A stretch of 64,000 nucleotides of DNA, from assembly GCA_013178225.1 (NCBI GenBank), contig JABLXE010000006.1:62001-126000 (forward strand). Direction: 5' to 3'. The translations under genes and the position numbers were made by a program. The stretch comes from Methanotrichaceae archaeon (GTDB lineage: Archaea; Halobacteriota; Methanosarcinia; Methanotrichales; Methanotrichaceae). Position 1 is the stretch's first letter. Each line of letters starts with the position of its first letter. The notes below the pieces were generated by a model. That model was not told where the DNA came from. It saw only the letters and a list, made by a program, of their open reading frames with translations, and ran no database searches. Below are positions 1-8,677 of this stretch, piece by piece.

Positions 1-138
1 GTCCTGGGCGTCCATCAGAGGGTCATCGAAGCTCGATACCAGCAGAGTCAAGTCCGACATATCATCTCTTCCTGAGGCGTTGGAGAATAACATCATGACC
101 ATCCCCGACAACAACAGGTAAACAGCAATTTTGCTCAT
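1..138 (-). CDS. Partial secreted protein (N-terminus only), same family as the 63182 gene
   Basis: The minus strand reads ATG at 138 and stays open to the window edge, giving 46 residues with the C-terminus cut off. A hydrophobic signal-peptide-like stretch covers residues 4-19. The mature part contains DLTLLVSSFDDP, which resembles DLWLLLSSYEDI in the secreted protein at 63182-63844, so the two are probably paralogues. The function is unknown. The start is the first ATG after an AT-rich spacer and I see no strong ribosome site. Confidence 0.5.
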   Translation of the reverse strand, partial: MSKIAVYLLLSGMVMMLFSNASGRDDMSDLTLLVSSFDDPLMDAQD

Positions 139-650
139 CATTAACAACCGCGCCTTTAAGGGGTATATAGACGATTACGAACAGAATTGCCCGAAAATCA
201 TCCGGATTTGGCCGAAATTCGACTAAGAAGATTTGATTAGTATTAGTAATTTAGCCAAATCTTGGCATAGTGATTAACAGATCCATTTTTTTAATCCATT
301 CTCTCGATGTTCGGTTTATTGTGGAAGGCAGTAGCCGGTGCCAAGAGGATTGACTCTTTCAGTGTCACACGATCGATGACAAAATTGAATTGGGGGTGCT
401 CTGGCATCAGGATCGGGATTGTGCCAGAGCGGGATTTCACCTGATGGCCAGGTGAATGCTGGCCTGAACTGCGGCCATGACCCTGCCGCACTTCAAACAG
501 CGTTGTTAGGAGATATGTTATTAGGTAATAAATCTTACGATTATTGTTCTAATAATTATCTTTTCTATGCATCAAAAGTTATAATTAATAGGATCACATC
601 GAGTATAGTTCGGTCAAAAAAGATCACAATCAAGGGGGGAAATGACATTC
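139..650. other. Intergenic region upstream of the dockerin-SBP gene
   Basis: About 500 bases without a convincing gene. Short open frames on both strands have no ribosome site and no protein-like composition. It is AT-rich between 165 and 260 and again between 510 and 620, so it probably holds divergent promoters for the flanking secreted-protein genes. A GGGGGGA ribosome site lies at 634-640. Confidence 0.5.
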
Positions 651-2021
651 ATGCTCAAGATTTCGAATCCGGTCGCCGTTCTGGCAGTGCTCTTGATATT
701 CTTGGCTCTGCCAGTCTCCGGCGATGACTACGTGCTCAATATATTCGGCAACGCCAATCTCGACGGCACCATCGACCAGGATGATGCCGCATACATAAAA
801 AGTATTATCGATGGAGTCGGAGCATCTACGGATCTGGCAGATGCCAATTTCGACGGCCAGATCGACGAAGCTGATGTGTCTAAAGTGCAGGACATAATAA
901 ACGGCACCGAGTCCAGCCTCACCGTTCTGGACGGAAATGGCAAGCCGATCACCATCGGCATGCCGGTGGAGAGGGTTGTGGTGGAATATCTGGACAACGC
1001 CGACATGATGCAGATCCTAAAGCAGAGCGATCTGGTAGTGGGCGTGGACCTGGCGGTGGCTAACTCCGGCTCGGAGTTCCCGGAGCTATCGGAGCGGGCC
1101 AACGTGGGAGCAATGCACAAGGAGCCGGACTACGAAAAGGTGCTGAGCCTGGATCCGGATGTGCTTCTTACCTTTTCCAATGTGACTTCGGAGAAGGAGA
1201 AGAACCTGCCCGGCGTCTCAGTACTCTTCGCGGGCCTATACTACCCGGATCTGCTCAATCCGCATACATCCGCCTTCACAGATGCGGTGAGAAAGATGGG
1301 CTATATCCTGGAAGCCCGCGGTGAGGCTGAAGATTATCTGAAGTGGCATATTGGCTCTCTGGACCAGATCCGGAGATCAACCGATCGGGTACCTGAGTCG
1401 GACCGTCCCACTGTGCTGGTGGCTGCATATCCTGAGTCGGACGAAAAGACCATCTTCACCTTCGCCAGCATCGATACCCTTACCAACATGGTGCTCCTGG
1501 CCGGCGGGAATCCGGTGGCAGCCGATCTGCCCGACTTCCTCAAGTCCACCTACCGGATCGAAGTGGACTCGGAGTGGGTGATAGAACAGAACCCCGACTA
1601 CATCGTCCTGCTGGTCGTGGCCACCACCTACAGCGGCCTGGAGCTGGACCCGCCGAGCGGCTATGATGCCGACGATCCTACAGGCATTGCTGCTGCCAGG
1701 GAGGCATTTATGAGCCGGCCTGAATACTCGAACCTGACGGCAGTTCGAAATGGAGATGTGTACATTATGAGCGGCAACATGAGAAACGACGCCACCAAAG
1801 GGCTGATAGGTGCCGCCTATCTGGCGGAGATATTCCACCCCCAGGAGATGGACCTTGACCCGGAGGAGCTGCACCGGGAGTACGTGCAGAAATTCCTGGG
1901 CCTGGACTACGATCTCGATCAGCACGGAGTGTTCATCTATCCGCCGCTGGTTGTGGATGGCCGTGTGGAGGGAGTGCCCGACCAGAGCTACGAGCTTTCC
2001 TCAGAGAATAGAGCGGCCTGA
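651..2021 (+). CDS. Secreted substrate-binding protein (BtuF/FepB class) with an N-terminal dockerin-like domain
   Basis: About 456 residues. A signal peptide (residues 1-24) is followed by two F-hand calcium-loop repeats typical of type I dockerins (NANLDGTIDQDD and DANFDGQIDEAD). Next comes a periplasmic-binding fold of the iron/cobalamin ABC family, starting near ITIGMPVERVVV, with the conserved EPDYEKVLSLDPDVLL segment. Known members bind ferric-chelate or corrinoid ligands outside the membrane for a BtuCD/FecCD transporter. No permease or ATPase of that type lies nearby, so it is an orphan component here. The ATG at 651 is preferred because the GGGGGGA site sits 11 bases upstream. The ATG at 642 is only 2 bases from it. 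Confidence 0.85.
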   Translation: MLKISNPVAVLAVLLIFLALPVSGDDYVLNIFGNANLDGTIDQDDAAYIKSIIDGVGASTDLADANFDGQIDEADVSKVQDIINGTESSLTVLDGNGKPITIGMPVERVVVEYLDNADMMQILKQSDLVVGVDLAVANSGSEFPELSERANVGAMHKEPDYEKVLSLDPDVLLTFSNVTSEKEKNLPGVSVLFAGLYYPDLLNPHTSAFTDAVRKMGYILEARGEAEDYLKWHIGSLDQIRRSTDRVPESDRPTVLVAAYPESDEKTIFTFASIDTLTNMVLLAGGNPVAADLPDFLKSTYRIEVDSEWVIEQNPDYIVLLVVATTYSGLELDPPSGYDADDPTGIAAAREAFMSRPEYSNLTAVRNGDVYIMSGNMRNDATKGLIGAAYLAEIFHPQEMDLDPEELHREYVQKFLGLDYDLDQHGVFIYPPLVVDGRVEGVPDQSYELSSENRAA

Positions 2022-2029
2022 ATAAGCAG

Positions 2030-2052
2030 GCCTCCCTTCGTTTTTATTTCAG
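2030..2052 (+). terminator. T-rich terminator after the dockerin-SBP gene
   Basis: A pyrimidine and T-rich run (cgtttttatttc) follows the stop codon of the SBP gene by about 15 bases, between this gene and the convergent ABC operon. Archaeal termination often occurs at T-rich tracts without a hairpin. This is a weak positional assignment. Confidence 0.35.
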
Positions 2053-2067
2053 CCCTCCAAAAGAGAT

Positions 2068-2748
2068 TCAAACCAGCCTTCCCCTCTCGATCACAGCTAT
2101 ATCGTGGGCCATGAAGCTCACCACCTGTGCAGAGTGTGTGATGAGCAGATATCCCATGCCCCGCTCGCGCTGCAGCTCTCTTAGCAGGTGCAGGACCTGA
2201 GCCTGCACCGATATGTCCAGGGCCGAGGTGGGCTCGTCCAGGATGATGATCTCCGGCTCCAGCAGCAGAACCCGGCCCAGCGCGATTCTCTGGTTCTGGC
2301 CGCCGGATACCTGTGAGGGACGGCGGCCCAGCAGCTCCTCTGAGAGCCCCACCGTCTGCAGCATATCGAGCGTTCGCTCATGCCAATCCCTCTTAGGCAC
2401 TTTCAAGAGGGAGAGCACTTCCTGAATCGAGCGCTCAATGCTCTTCATGGGATTCAGGGAGCCCTCCGGATCCTGAAAAACCATCTGCACCTTTCGCCGG
2501 AAGAGCCGAAAATCTCGTGCCTCCATCTTCCAGATGTCCCGGCCACCGAAGAGCACCCGTCCTTCTGATGGACGCTCCAGCCCGGCCAGGACCTTTCCCA
2601 GAGTGGTCTTGCCCGAGCCGGAGCCTCCCACCAGCCCCAAAGTTCTTCCGGGTAGAATCTCCAGATTCGCCCCCTCCAGAATGGTGCTGCGTTTCCCAAA
2701 ATATCCCGTTCGATAGGACATGCTCACGTTTTCAGAGCATAATCTCAT
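2068..2748 (-). CDS. Peptide/nickel ABC transporter ATP-binding protein (DppF/NikE type)
   Basis: About 226 residues. Walker A is GGSGSGKTT, the signature is VSGGQNQRIALGR and Walker B is IIILDEPTSALD, followed by the switch histidine in LLITHSAQ. It would energise uptake of oligopeptides, nickel or nickel chelates together with the partner ATPase and two permeases encoded upstream. The chosen ATG at 2748 overlaps the preceding stop as ATGA and has GAGGTG eight bases upstream. The longer start at 2766 would begin inside the upstream gene. It is the last gene of a six-gene operon. It lacks the C-terminal oligopeptide extension seen in its partner. Confidence 0.9.
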   Translation of the reverse strand: MRLCSENVSMSYRTGYFGKRSTILEGANLEILPGRTLGLVGGSGSGKTTLGKVLAGLERPSEGRVLFGGRDIWKMEARDFRLFRRKVQMVFQDPEGSLNPMKSIERSIQEVLSLLKVPKRDWHERTLDMLQTVGLSEELLGRRPSQVSGGQNQRIALGRVLLLEPEIIILDEPTSALDISVQAQVLHLLRELQRERGMGYLLITHSAQVVSFMAHDIAVIERGRLV

Positions 2749-3668
2749 CGACAGCACCTCACCCATCCGGTTGTTGTGGATTTTTGCACAGGCCTCTCAA
2801 TTGAGCACAGATCCCGCCTCCAGGGACAGCGGGGATGGAACCTGCATCCTTCCGGAGGATCGATCATGGATGGCGAGGGTCCGGGGATGGGCAAAAAGCC
2901 CCTTTCCGGAAGGCTGTCCAGAAGCGCCTGGGTGTAGGGATGGCTGGGGGCCTGAAGCACTTCTTCCGTTTTCCCCACCTCCATCACCTCTCCGCAGTAC
3001 ATCACCGCCACTTTGTCGGAGATCTGGCGGGCCACCTCCATATCGTGAGTGATCAGCAGAAGCGATGCCCCATTCACCTCTTTCGCCTTGCGAATCTCGC
3101 CCAGGACCTGCCCCACCATCGACTGGTCGAGTCCCTTTGTAGGTTCATCGGCAATTATTATCTTGGGGCCGAGTACAACCGAACAGGCGATCATCGCCCT
3201 CTGGTTCATGCCTCCCGAGAGCTGGAAGGGATAGCTGCTTTCCCGTCCCTTCAACCCCAGCCGCTGCAGGAGCTGAGATGAGATCTCCTCTGCCCGGGAG
3301 CGGGAGCTTCTCTTCTTCAAGATCATCGACTCTGACACCTGTTCGCTGATCTTGTAGACCGGATTGAGGGCCAAAGACGGATTCTGGAAGATGATGGCGA
3401 TATCCTGCCCCCTGATCCTGGCCATTTCCTTCTCGTCCAGCGAGAGCAGGTCCCGGCCTCGATAAATGACGCGACCGTCAACCTTTGCATTGGCGGGAAG
3501 AAGCTTCATGATGGCGTTGACCACCACCGACTTTCCGCAGCCCGTCTCCCCCACCAAGGCCAGGGTCTCATTGTATTCCAGGGCCAGGGATACCTGGGTG
3601 GCTGCCTTCACCAGTCCCTGGGGAGTTTCAAAGCTGACCGAGAGGTTCCTGATGTCGAGAAGCGCCAT
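2745..3668 (-). CDS. Peptide/nickel ABC transporter ATP-binding protein (DppD/NikD type)
   Basis: 307 residues. Walker A is GETGCGKSV, the signature is LSGGMNQRAMIA and Walker B is IIIADEPTKGLD. The C-terminus carries the oligopeptide-transporter extension with the cysteine pair GCRFHPRCPW. It is the fifth gene of the operon, four bases after the permease gene and overlapping the next ATPase gene by ATGA, so the two ATPases are probably translationally coupled. A close paralogue is encoded at 12069-13004. Family membership is clear. Sequence alone does not separate peptide from nickel specificity. Confidence 0.92.
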   Translation of the reverse strand: MALLDIRNLSVSFETPQGLVKAATQVSLALEYNETLALVGETGCGKSVVVNAIMKLLPANAKVDGRVIYRGRDLLSLDEKEMARIRGQDIAIIFQNPSLALNPVYKISEQVSESMILKKRSSRSRAEEISSQLLQRLGLKGRESSYPFQLSGGMNQRAMIACSVVLGPKIIIADEPTKGLDQSMVGQVLGEIRKAKEVNGASLLLITHDMEVARQISDKVAVMYCGEVMEVGKTEEVLQAPSHPYTQALLDSLPERGFLPIPGPSPSMIDPPEGCRFHPRCPWRRDLCSIERPVQKSTTTGWVRCCR

Positions 3669-3671
3669 TGT

Positions 3672-4514
3672 TCAATCCACCTTTACCGGCTCTATATCCC
3701 TCTCTTCCAGAATGCCGGCCATCATCACCAGCGACAGGACGAACACGGTGATGCACAACCCCGGCGGCAGATACCACCACCACATGCCGTTGATGAACCC
3801 TCCCCGGGAAAAGGCGTAGCTGATCATGGTCCCCCAGCTTTTCATAGAAGGATCGGAAAGCCCGAGAAAAGAAATGGAGGCCTCAGCGATCATGGCCGAG
3901 GCCACGGTCAGCATGAACTTGGGGGCAATGACGTAGAGGGTGTTTGGCAGCACGTCGGAGAATATCACGTGGTTGTCGGAAAACCCTATGGCTTTAGCCC
4001 CTGCCACAAAGCCCATCTCTCTCACCTGCAGGGTGCGGGAGCGGACGATTCTGGCCAGAGCCGTCCACCATAAGAGTCCCATCAGAAGCGCCATCAGCCA
4101 GAAGCTGGGGCGGAGGAACGCGGCTAAAACGATTATCAGCGGTATCTGGGGGATCATCAGAAATATGTCGGTGATGCCCATCAGCACCTCATCGGCCATT
4201 CCCCGGAAGTAACCGGCGAAGAGACCCACGGCTGTGCCCAGGGTTGCGGAAAGGATGGCTGCCGAAAATCCCACTGCCAGGGATACCCTGGAGCCGAAGA
4301 TAAGCTCAGACAAGATGTCGTGACCCATGTCGTTGGTTCCCAGCAGGTGTTCCCAGCCCGGCATCTGGTAGGGATTAAATCTCTTCCAGGGGTCATAGGG
4401 CGAGATCAGGTCAGCCAGCAGGGCGGCCAGTATGAAGGACGAGAAGATTAAGGGGCCCAGAAGGCTCCAGCGTGCTCTTATCTTCTCCTCGGCGCTCCGG
4501 AGTGCCCGGATCAC
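3672..4514 (-). CDS. Peptide/nickel ABC transporter permease (DppC/NikC type)
   Basis: About 280 residues with six predicted membrane segments. The N-terminal extension ends in the LLGTNDMGHDILSELIFG motif of this permease class, and the EAA-like loop is near REMGFVAGAKAIG. The open frame continues upstream within the dppB-like gene, but the likely start is GTG at 4514, which overlaps that gene's TGA as GTGA and has GAGGTG six bases upstream. The C-terminus contains a typical WWWYLPPGLCI segment. A decayed relative is visible at 14235-14680. Confidence 0.88.
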   Translation of the reverse strand: MIRALRSAEEKIRARWSLLGPLIFSSFILAALLADLISPYDPWKRFNPYQMPGWEHLLGTNDMGHDILSELIFGSRVSLAVGFSAAILSATLGTAVGLFAGYFRGMADEVLMGITDIFLMIPQIPLIIVLAAFLRPSFWLMALLMGLLWWTALARIVRSRTLQVREMGFVAGAKAIGFSDNHVIFSDVLPNTLYVIAPKFMLTVASAMIAEASISFLGLSDPSMKSWGTMISYAFSRGGFINGMWWWYLPPGLCITVFVLSLVMMAGILEERDIEPVKVD

Positions 4515-5452
4515 CTCTGCCACCTCACCCTCGGGTCCACCAGTCCGTAAGTCCAGTCGGCCAGGAGGTTGGCCAGAATTACCATGATGGTGATCACGGC
4601 AAAGGTCCCCTGAAGAACCGGATAATCCCTGCACAGCAGGGAGTCGTAGATCAAATTGCCCATTCCGTGCATGGAGAACACGATCTCTATGAACAGAGCG
4701 CCGCTGAAGATGAAGCCGAAATCCAGGGCCACCAGGGTGATGATCGGCAGGGCAGCATTCTTGAAGATATGTCGGAACAGTATCTGGTCGGAGGACAGTC
4801 CCTTGGCGCGGGCGTACGAGGCATAGAGCATCTGCCTCTCCTGGATCACCGATCCGCGCATGATCATATAGTTTCTGGAGGCCGAAAAGAGGGTCATGAT
4901 CAGAACCGGAAGGAATAGATGGTGCGCGATGTCTCCAATCGTTCCGCTCTGGTAGAACCCCTTCAGGGGAAACCATCCCAGCTCAAATCCCAGGAAATAG
5001 AGGGCCAGCATGGACAGGAAGTAGGGCGGCGTGCAGTAGATCAGCAGAAATCCGGTCGTCTGCAATCGGGATTTCGCCTCCTTTCTCCTCCAGCCGGCCA
5101 GGGCCCCCAGCAGGGTGCCGACAAAGGCACCCATAATTATGGATGGGGCCACCAGCAGCATGGTCCACTTGATCCTCTCCCGGATCAGACTGGAGACCGG
5201 AGCATGGAGGTGGTAGGAATAGCCGAGGTCTAGATGAAACAGATCGCGCCAGTAATTTAAGAACTGGATATGAATCGGCTGGTCCACACCCACCTTGGCC
5301 TTCAGCTCCAGCATGGCATCCTCGCTCAGGTGCACGTCTTCTCCCATGAGGTTGGTGAGCGTGTCGCCGGGCATGGCCCTGGGAATGGCGAAGTTCAATG
5401 ATATGATCAAGAAAAAAGCGATTGCATACCTGGCCGTCTTGCCCCAGAGCAT
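4511..5452 (-). CDS. Peptide/nickel ABC transporter permease (DppB/NikB type)
   Basis: 313 residues with a first membrane segment near residues 7-24, the conserved IPRAMPGD motif after it, and five further segments. The coupling loop is around YARAKGLSSDQILFRHIFKN. The C-terminal YGLVDPRVR is the usual family ending. It forms the membrane channel with the DppC-type permease, whose start overlaps this stop. Fourteen bases separate it from the upstream methyltransferase gene. No dppB counterpart survives in the second, decayed locus. Confidence 0.9.
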   Translation of the reverse strand: MLWGKTARYAIAFFLIISLNFAIPRAMPGDTLTNLMGEDVHLSEDAMLELKAKVGVDQPIHIQFLNYWRDLFHLDLGYSYHLHAPVSSLIRERIKWTMLLVAPSIIMGAFVGTLLGALAGWRRKEAKSRLQTTGFLLIYCTPPYFLSMLALYFLGFELGWFPLKGFYQSGTIGDIAHHLFLPVLIMTLFSASRNYMIMRGSVIQERQMLYASYARAKGLSSDQILFRHIFKNAALPIITLVALDFGFIFSGALFIEIVFSMHGMGNLIYDSLLCRDYPVLQGTFAVITIMVILANLLADWTYGLVDPRVRWQR

Positions 5453-5466
5453 CTTCGATGGGCTCC

Positions 5467-6246
5467 TCAGCTCAGGTGGTAGAGCAGGGCATCTTCGCTT
5501 CTGAAAAGGGCAAGAGGTTCCGGCATCCCCATAATCAGGCGGCCTCTATCTTTCAGAAACTTCGTCAGGTCATCCGGAGTCCGGTCCGAGAACCTGTACT
5601 GTTGAAATACCAGCCGCAGGGGCAGGGTGTAATCCCTCGCGAACAGCTCCACCTCGAAATCGAGTCCCATGTCTTCCAGTATGTGCTGGAGGCATCGGTA
5701 GTCGGCCGAGGCTTTGGGACCGTAGGCGAACTCGCTCAACGGGTCCACCTGCCCGGCCCTGAAGACTATGAACGCGCCTTTTCTCGATACATCCACCATC
5801 TTTTGCAGAAATCCCTCAGCCTCCTCAGCAAAGAGGCTGTAGGCGGACAGAGTGTAGTCGATCTCTCCCAGATCCTCGCATGCCGCATCTTCCCAGGATG
5901 AGTTCAATATTTCGATATTTTCGATACCTTCTGCGGCAGCCTTCCCCTGCAGCCTGTTCAGCTGGCTTCGAGATGGGTCCAGGGCGATCATCTTTCGGGT
6001 TCGTCTGGCCAGAGGAATGGCAAAGGCTCCCGTTCCGGCCCCGATATCCAAAAAATTACAGCCCGGAGCGATAAGAGTGGCGATCCTCTCCAATATCTCT
6101 CCGGGGTACTTGATGTGAGACAAAATCTCATCGTAGACTGGATAGCCTTCCCAGAACTGGTCGTCATTCCAGCCCCGATCCTTCAAGACATGTTTGTAAC
6201 TGCTCTCGTTTATGAAATTCCTCCATTCATCCGTCCACTTGCTCAT
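5467..6246 (-). CDS. Class I SAM-dependent methyltransferase inside the peptide/nickel ABC operon
   Basis: 259 residues. Motif I is FLDIGAGTGAFAIPLA, followed by an acidic residue at the end of strand 2 (MIALDPSRSQ). The N-terminus (WTDEWRNFINESSYKH) and C-terminus match neither well-known protein nor rRNA methyltransferases. The start at 6246 gives an ATGA overlap with the substrate-binding protein gene, so it is the second cistron of the operon. A related methyltransferase (14656-15468) occupies the same place in the second locus. I infer that it modifies a small-molecule ligand or chelator handled by the transporter. The substrate is not shown by the sequence. Confidence 0.85.
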   Translation of the reverse strand: MSKWTDEWRNFINESSYKHVLKDRGWNDDQFWEGYPVYDEILSHIKYPGEILERIATLIAPGCNFLDIGAGTGAFAIPLARRTRKMIALDPSRSQLNRLQGKAAAEGIENIEILNSSWEDAACEDLGEIDYTLSAYSLFAEEAEGFLQKMVDVSRKGAFIVFRAGQVDPLSEFAYGPKASADYRCLQHILEDMGLDFEVELFARDYTLPLRLVFQQYRFSDRTPDDLTKFLKDRGRLIMGMPEPLALFRSEDALLYHLS

Positions 6247-7829
6247 GCGCCGGACCTCGTCACGTTCAGGAAGTTGTCTTGGTTGTAGATGCCGTAGAGC
6301 GGATCGGAGACCCAACCCTTCCACTCACGATTATAGGGAGTCAGGACCTTGTTCCAGTAAAGGGCGATTCCCGGCAGGTTGGCTGCATAGTAATCCTGCA
6401 GATCTTCAGCATACCCTTCGAGTTCGCTCTCGCTGGTGGAGGCAAGGATATCGTCGCAAAGCTCCAGGAAGGCCGGATCGTCCAGGACGTGCAGAACTCC
6501 TTCGCCTGTTCGGCGTGAGTCGAAGTATCCCGTTCCCCAGTTGGCGTGCATCATCATGCCCCAGGGTGTGGTTCTGGTAACGGTCAGATCGTAGCCGTAC
6601 TGGTCCTTGGTAGCTATCCAGGTGCTGGAGTCCACGGTCTTGATCTCGGAATCGATTCCCAGATCGCTCAGGTACTCCTTCATCAGCTCGGAAGCCCTCT
6701 GATAATCGTTTCTGGTCAGCAGCAGCAGCTTCATGTCTTTGCCAGAGAGATTCTCACGCAGCCCGTCGCCGTTGAGGTCCTTGTATCCTGCTTCATCCAG
6801 GATCTCACGAGCCTGATCAGGATCGTACCTCAGAGCATCGGTCTCCTGGAAGTACACCATGCTGGGCGGCACGAATCCGCGATTTGCGACCTCTCCGTAT
6901 CCGAGGGCATCCAGGTTCAGGATCTCGTCGTAGTTGATTCCATAGGACAGGGCCTCCCTGAACTTAAGGTCCGACATGGGCTCCTTTTTCAGATTCATGC
7001 CCAGGAAGATCAGACCAACGTTGTCTTTCTCCACGAAGTCGAAGTTGCCGTTGTCTTCGAGCTTCTGCACATTGGCATAGGGATAGGTGCCGGCATATTT
7101 GTAGTATGCGTCCACGTCCCCCTTCTCCAGTGCCAGCGAGAGAACGTCCATATTGTCGTACATATGGACCTCAATTGCGTCTACTTGAGGCTGCTCTCCC
7201 TTCCAGTAGGGATTTTTCTGGAATTCGATCACGCCTGACGGAAGGTCGATCTTCTCGATGACGAATGGACCACAGCCTATACTTTCGCCATCGTTGATGT
7301 ACTCTACTGGATCATCTATCTCCTCCCAGATGTGCTTGGGAAGAACGTTGTAAGTGGCAAACTCAAGGTTTAGCCGGGAGTAGGGCTGATTGAGCGTGAA
7401 TACCACACTTCCGTCATCAACTGATATGTCTCGCACGGTATTCTTAATCCAGCCTGCTGATGGGACATTTTCAGCCAGGTATTCAAAGGTGAACTTCACG
7501 TCTTCTGGAGTGAGGGGGGTTCCGTCGCTCCAGTACAGGCTATCGTCTATTACGAACTTCCAGGTGCGACCGTCCTCTGAGACCTCATAGCTCTTGGCGG
7601 TCTGTCCGACCACTGCTCCATCCGGAGTCATCTTCATCAGCGGTGGATTGGAGAGATGGGCAAAGACCCCCAGAGAGGAGTCTCCCAAAATGGACGCGGA
7701 TTTGACCATATTGGGAGTTCCGATCTTCAATACGCCATCACCGCTGCCGCTATCGGCCCCTTGGGCTGCGGCGGCAATCAGCACCATGAACACAAATGCT
7801 GAAGCAATTATGTGGCGAGCAATCTTCAT
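6243..7829 (-). CDS. Extracytoplasmic solute-binding protein, family 5 (peptide/nickel)
   Basis: 528 residues. A signal peptide covers residues 1-24, and the SBP_bac_5 fold shows WKFVIDDSLYWSDGTPLTPEDVKFT, split here as the typical SDGTPLTPEDVKF motif. Family members bind peptides, nickel or nickel chelates and deliver them to DppBC-type permeases. It is the first gene of the six-gene operon. GAGGT at 7838-7842 lies nine bases upstream of the ATG, and an AT-rich promoter (TTTTTTATAC, minus strand, about 7870-7879) precedes it. No lipobox is evident, so membrane anchoring is unclear. Confidence 0.92.
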   Translation of the reverse strand: MKIARHIIASAFVFMVLIAAAAQGADSGSGDGVLKIGTPNMVKSASILGDSSLGVFAHLSNPPLMKMTPDGAVVGQTAKSYEVSEDGRTWKFVIDDSLYWSDGTPLTPEDVKFTFEYLAENVPSAGWIKNTVRDISVDDGSVVFTLNQPYSRLNLEFATYNVLPKHIWEEIDDPVEYINDGESIGCGPFVIEKIDLPSGVIEFQKNPYWKGEQPQVDAIEVHMYDNMDVLSLALEKGDVDAYYKYAGTYPYANVQKLEDNGNFDFVEKDNVGLIFLGMNLKKEPMSDLKFREALSYGINYDEILNLDALGYGEVANRGFVPPSMVYFQETDALRYDPDQAREILDEAGYKDLNGDGLRENLSGKDMKLLLLTRNDYQRASELMKEYLSDLGIDSEIKTVDSSTWIATKDQYGYDLTVTRTTPWGMMMHANWGTGYFDSRRTGEGVLHVLDDPAFLELCDDILASTSESELEGYAEDLQDYYAANLPGIALYWNKVLTPYNREWKGWVSDPLYGIYNQDNFLNVTRSGA

Positions 7830-8153
7830 GCTGTTCTACCTCATTTTTGCTACGAATAACTATCTTTTGTATAAAAAATTTGTGGCATTATCAAATAAAT
7901 AACACTTCTTCTCAAACTTAATGAGGATCAATTGATCGGCAAGGTTCATGCCGACAATAGAATCAGCAATGTTCGTATCTCTATTGTTTTCTATGTATTT
8001 TTTCAGGCAATGTAACATCATTTGTTATTTCATAATTATCAAGAATCCTGGCAAAGATCGAGATCCGGCACGGCATATTTTTAAAATAATTAAATATTGA
8101 TAAATCTCTTGCACCTGAATGAAGTGGTTTATATCAACGCGTTCCGGCAGCAA
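7830..8153. promoter_or_regulatory. Upstream region of the peptide/nickel ABC operon
   Basis: No gene is seen here. Reading on the minus strand, TATA-like sequences lie around 7870-7905. A perfect 12-base palindrome GATCAATTGATC occupies 7926-7937, placed where an operator or activator site could control the operon. The part near 8000-8110 is AT-rich and adjoins the 3' end of the gene at 8154. Confidence 0.4.
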
Positions 8154-8516
8154 TCATCTCAGCTCAAATGAGCCCTTCCTGAGGCCGTCTTCATCTTTTT
8201 CTCTGATTATCCGGCTTCCTACGATCAGTGAGATGCCGGCACATAATACTATGATGCTTGCCACCAGAAGCTCGAAGGTTAACCGGGCCTCGATTCCCAG
8301 ACGGTTTGCGATCTCCGGCGCCAGAATCATGCACGATCCGGCCATGGTGAGGAAGAGCCCGTTTAGCATTCTCCGCTCGGCTCGAAGCGTTGACCTGTCT
8401 GGCTGAGCTATCCCCTTCTCCAGCATGTACATACGCTTCTTGTGATCCAGGTAATAGACCAGGGCCAGGAATAGAATGCCTTCCATGATGATTATGGCGA
8501 TTGCCCAGTCGCTCAC
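8154..8516 (-). CDS. Small membrane protein of unknown function
   Basis: 120 residues with three predicted membrane segments: about 4-23, 50-68 and 82-101. A charged cytoplasmic loop (DHKKRMYMLEKGIAQPD) follows the first segment. The MLEKG-x-x-PD motif is seen in DUF6249-like small membrane proteins, but I cannot assign the family firmly. It starts with GTG at 8516 and has only a weak ribosome site. It is a single gene between the ABC operon and a divergent secreted-protein pair. Confidence 0.7.
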   Translation of the reverse strand: MSDWAIAIIIMEGILFLALVYYLDHKKRMYMLEKGIAQPDRSTLRAERRMLNGLFLTMAGSCMILAPEIANRLGIEARLTFELLVASIIVLCAGISLIVGSRIIREKDEDGLRKGSFELR

Positions 8517-8677
8517 GATATCACGCTCTACATGTAAAACAATTCTCCAGTTAATAATCTTTTCGATAACCTAATTAAAGCCTAATTTTAATAATATTAG
8601 TAACACCAAATGCTACATGATGTCATCTCATATTCAGAGTAGATTTATATGTCATGGGGCCATAAAGGGAACCGGAT

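Noticed and set aside
1377-1925. Long minus-strand open frame opposite the dockerin-SBP gene
   Set aside because: It has no ribosome site or domain features and mirrors the codon bias of the plus-strand gene. It is an antisense shadow.
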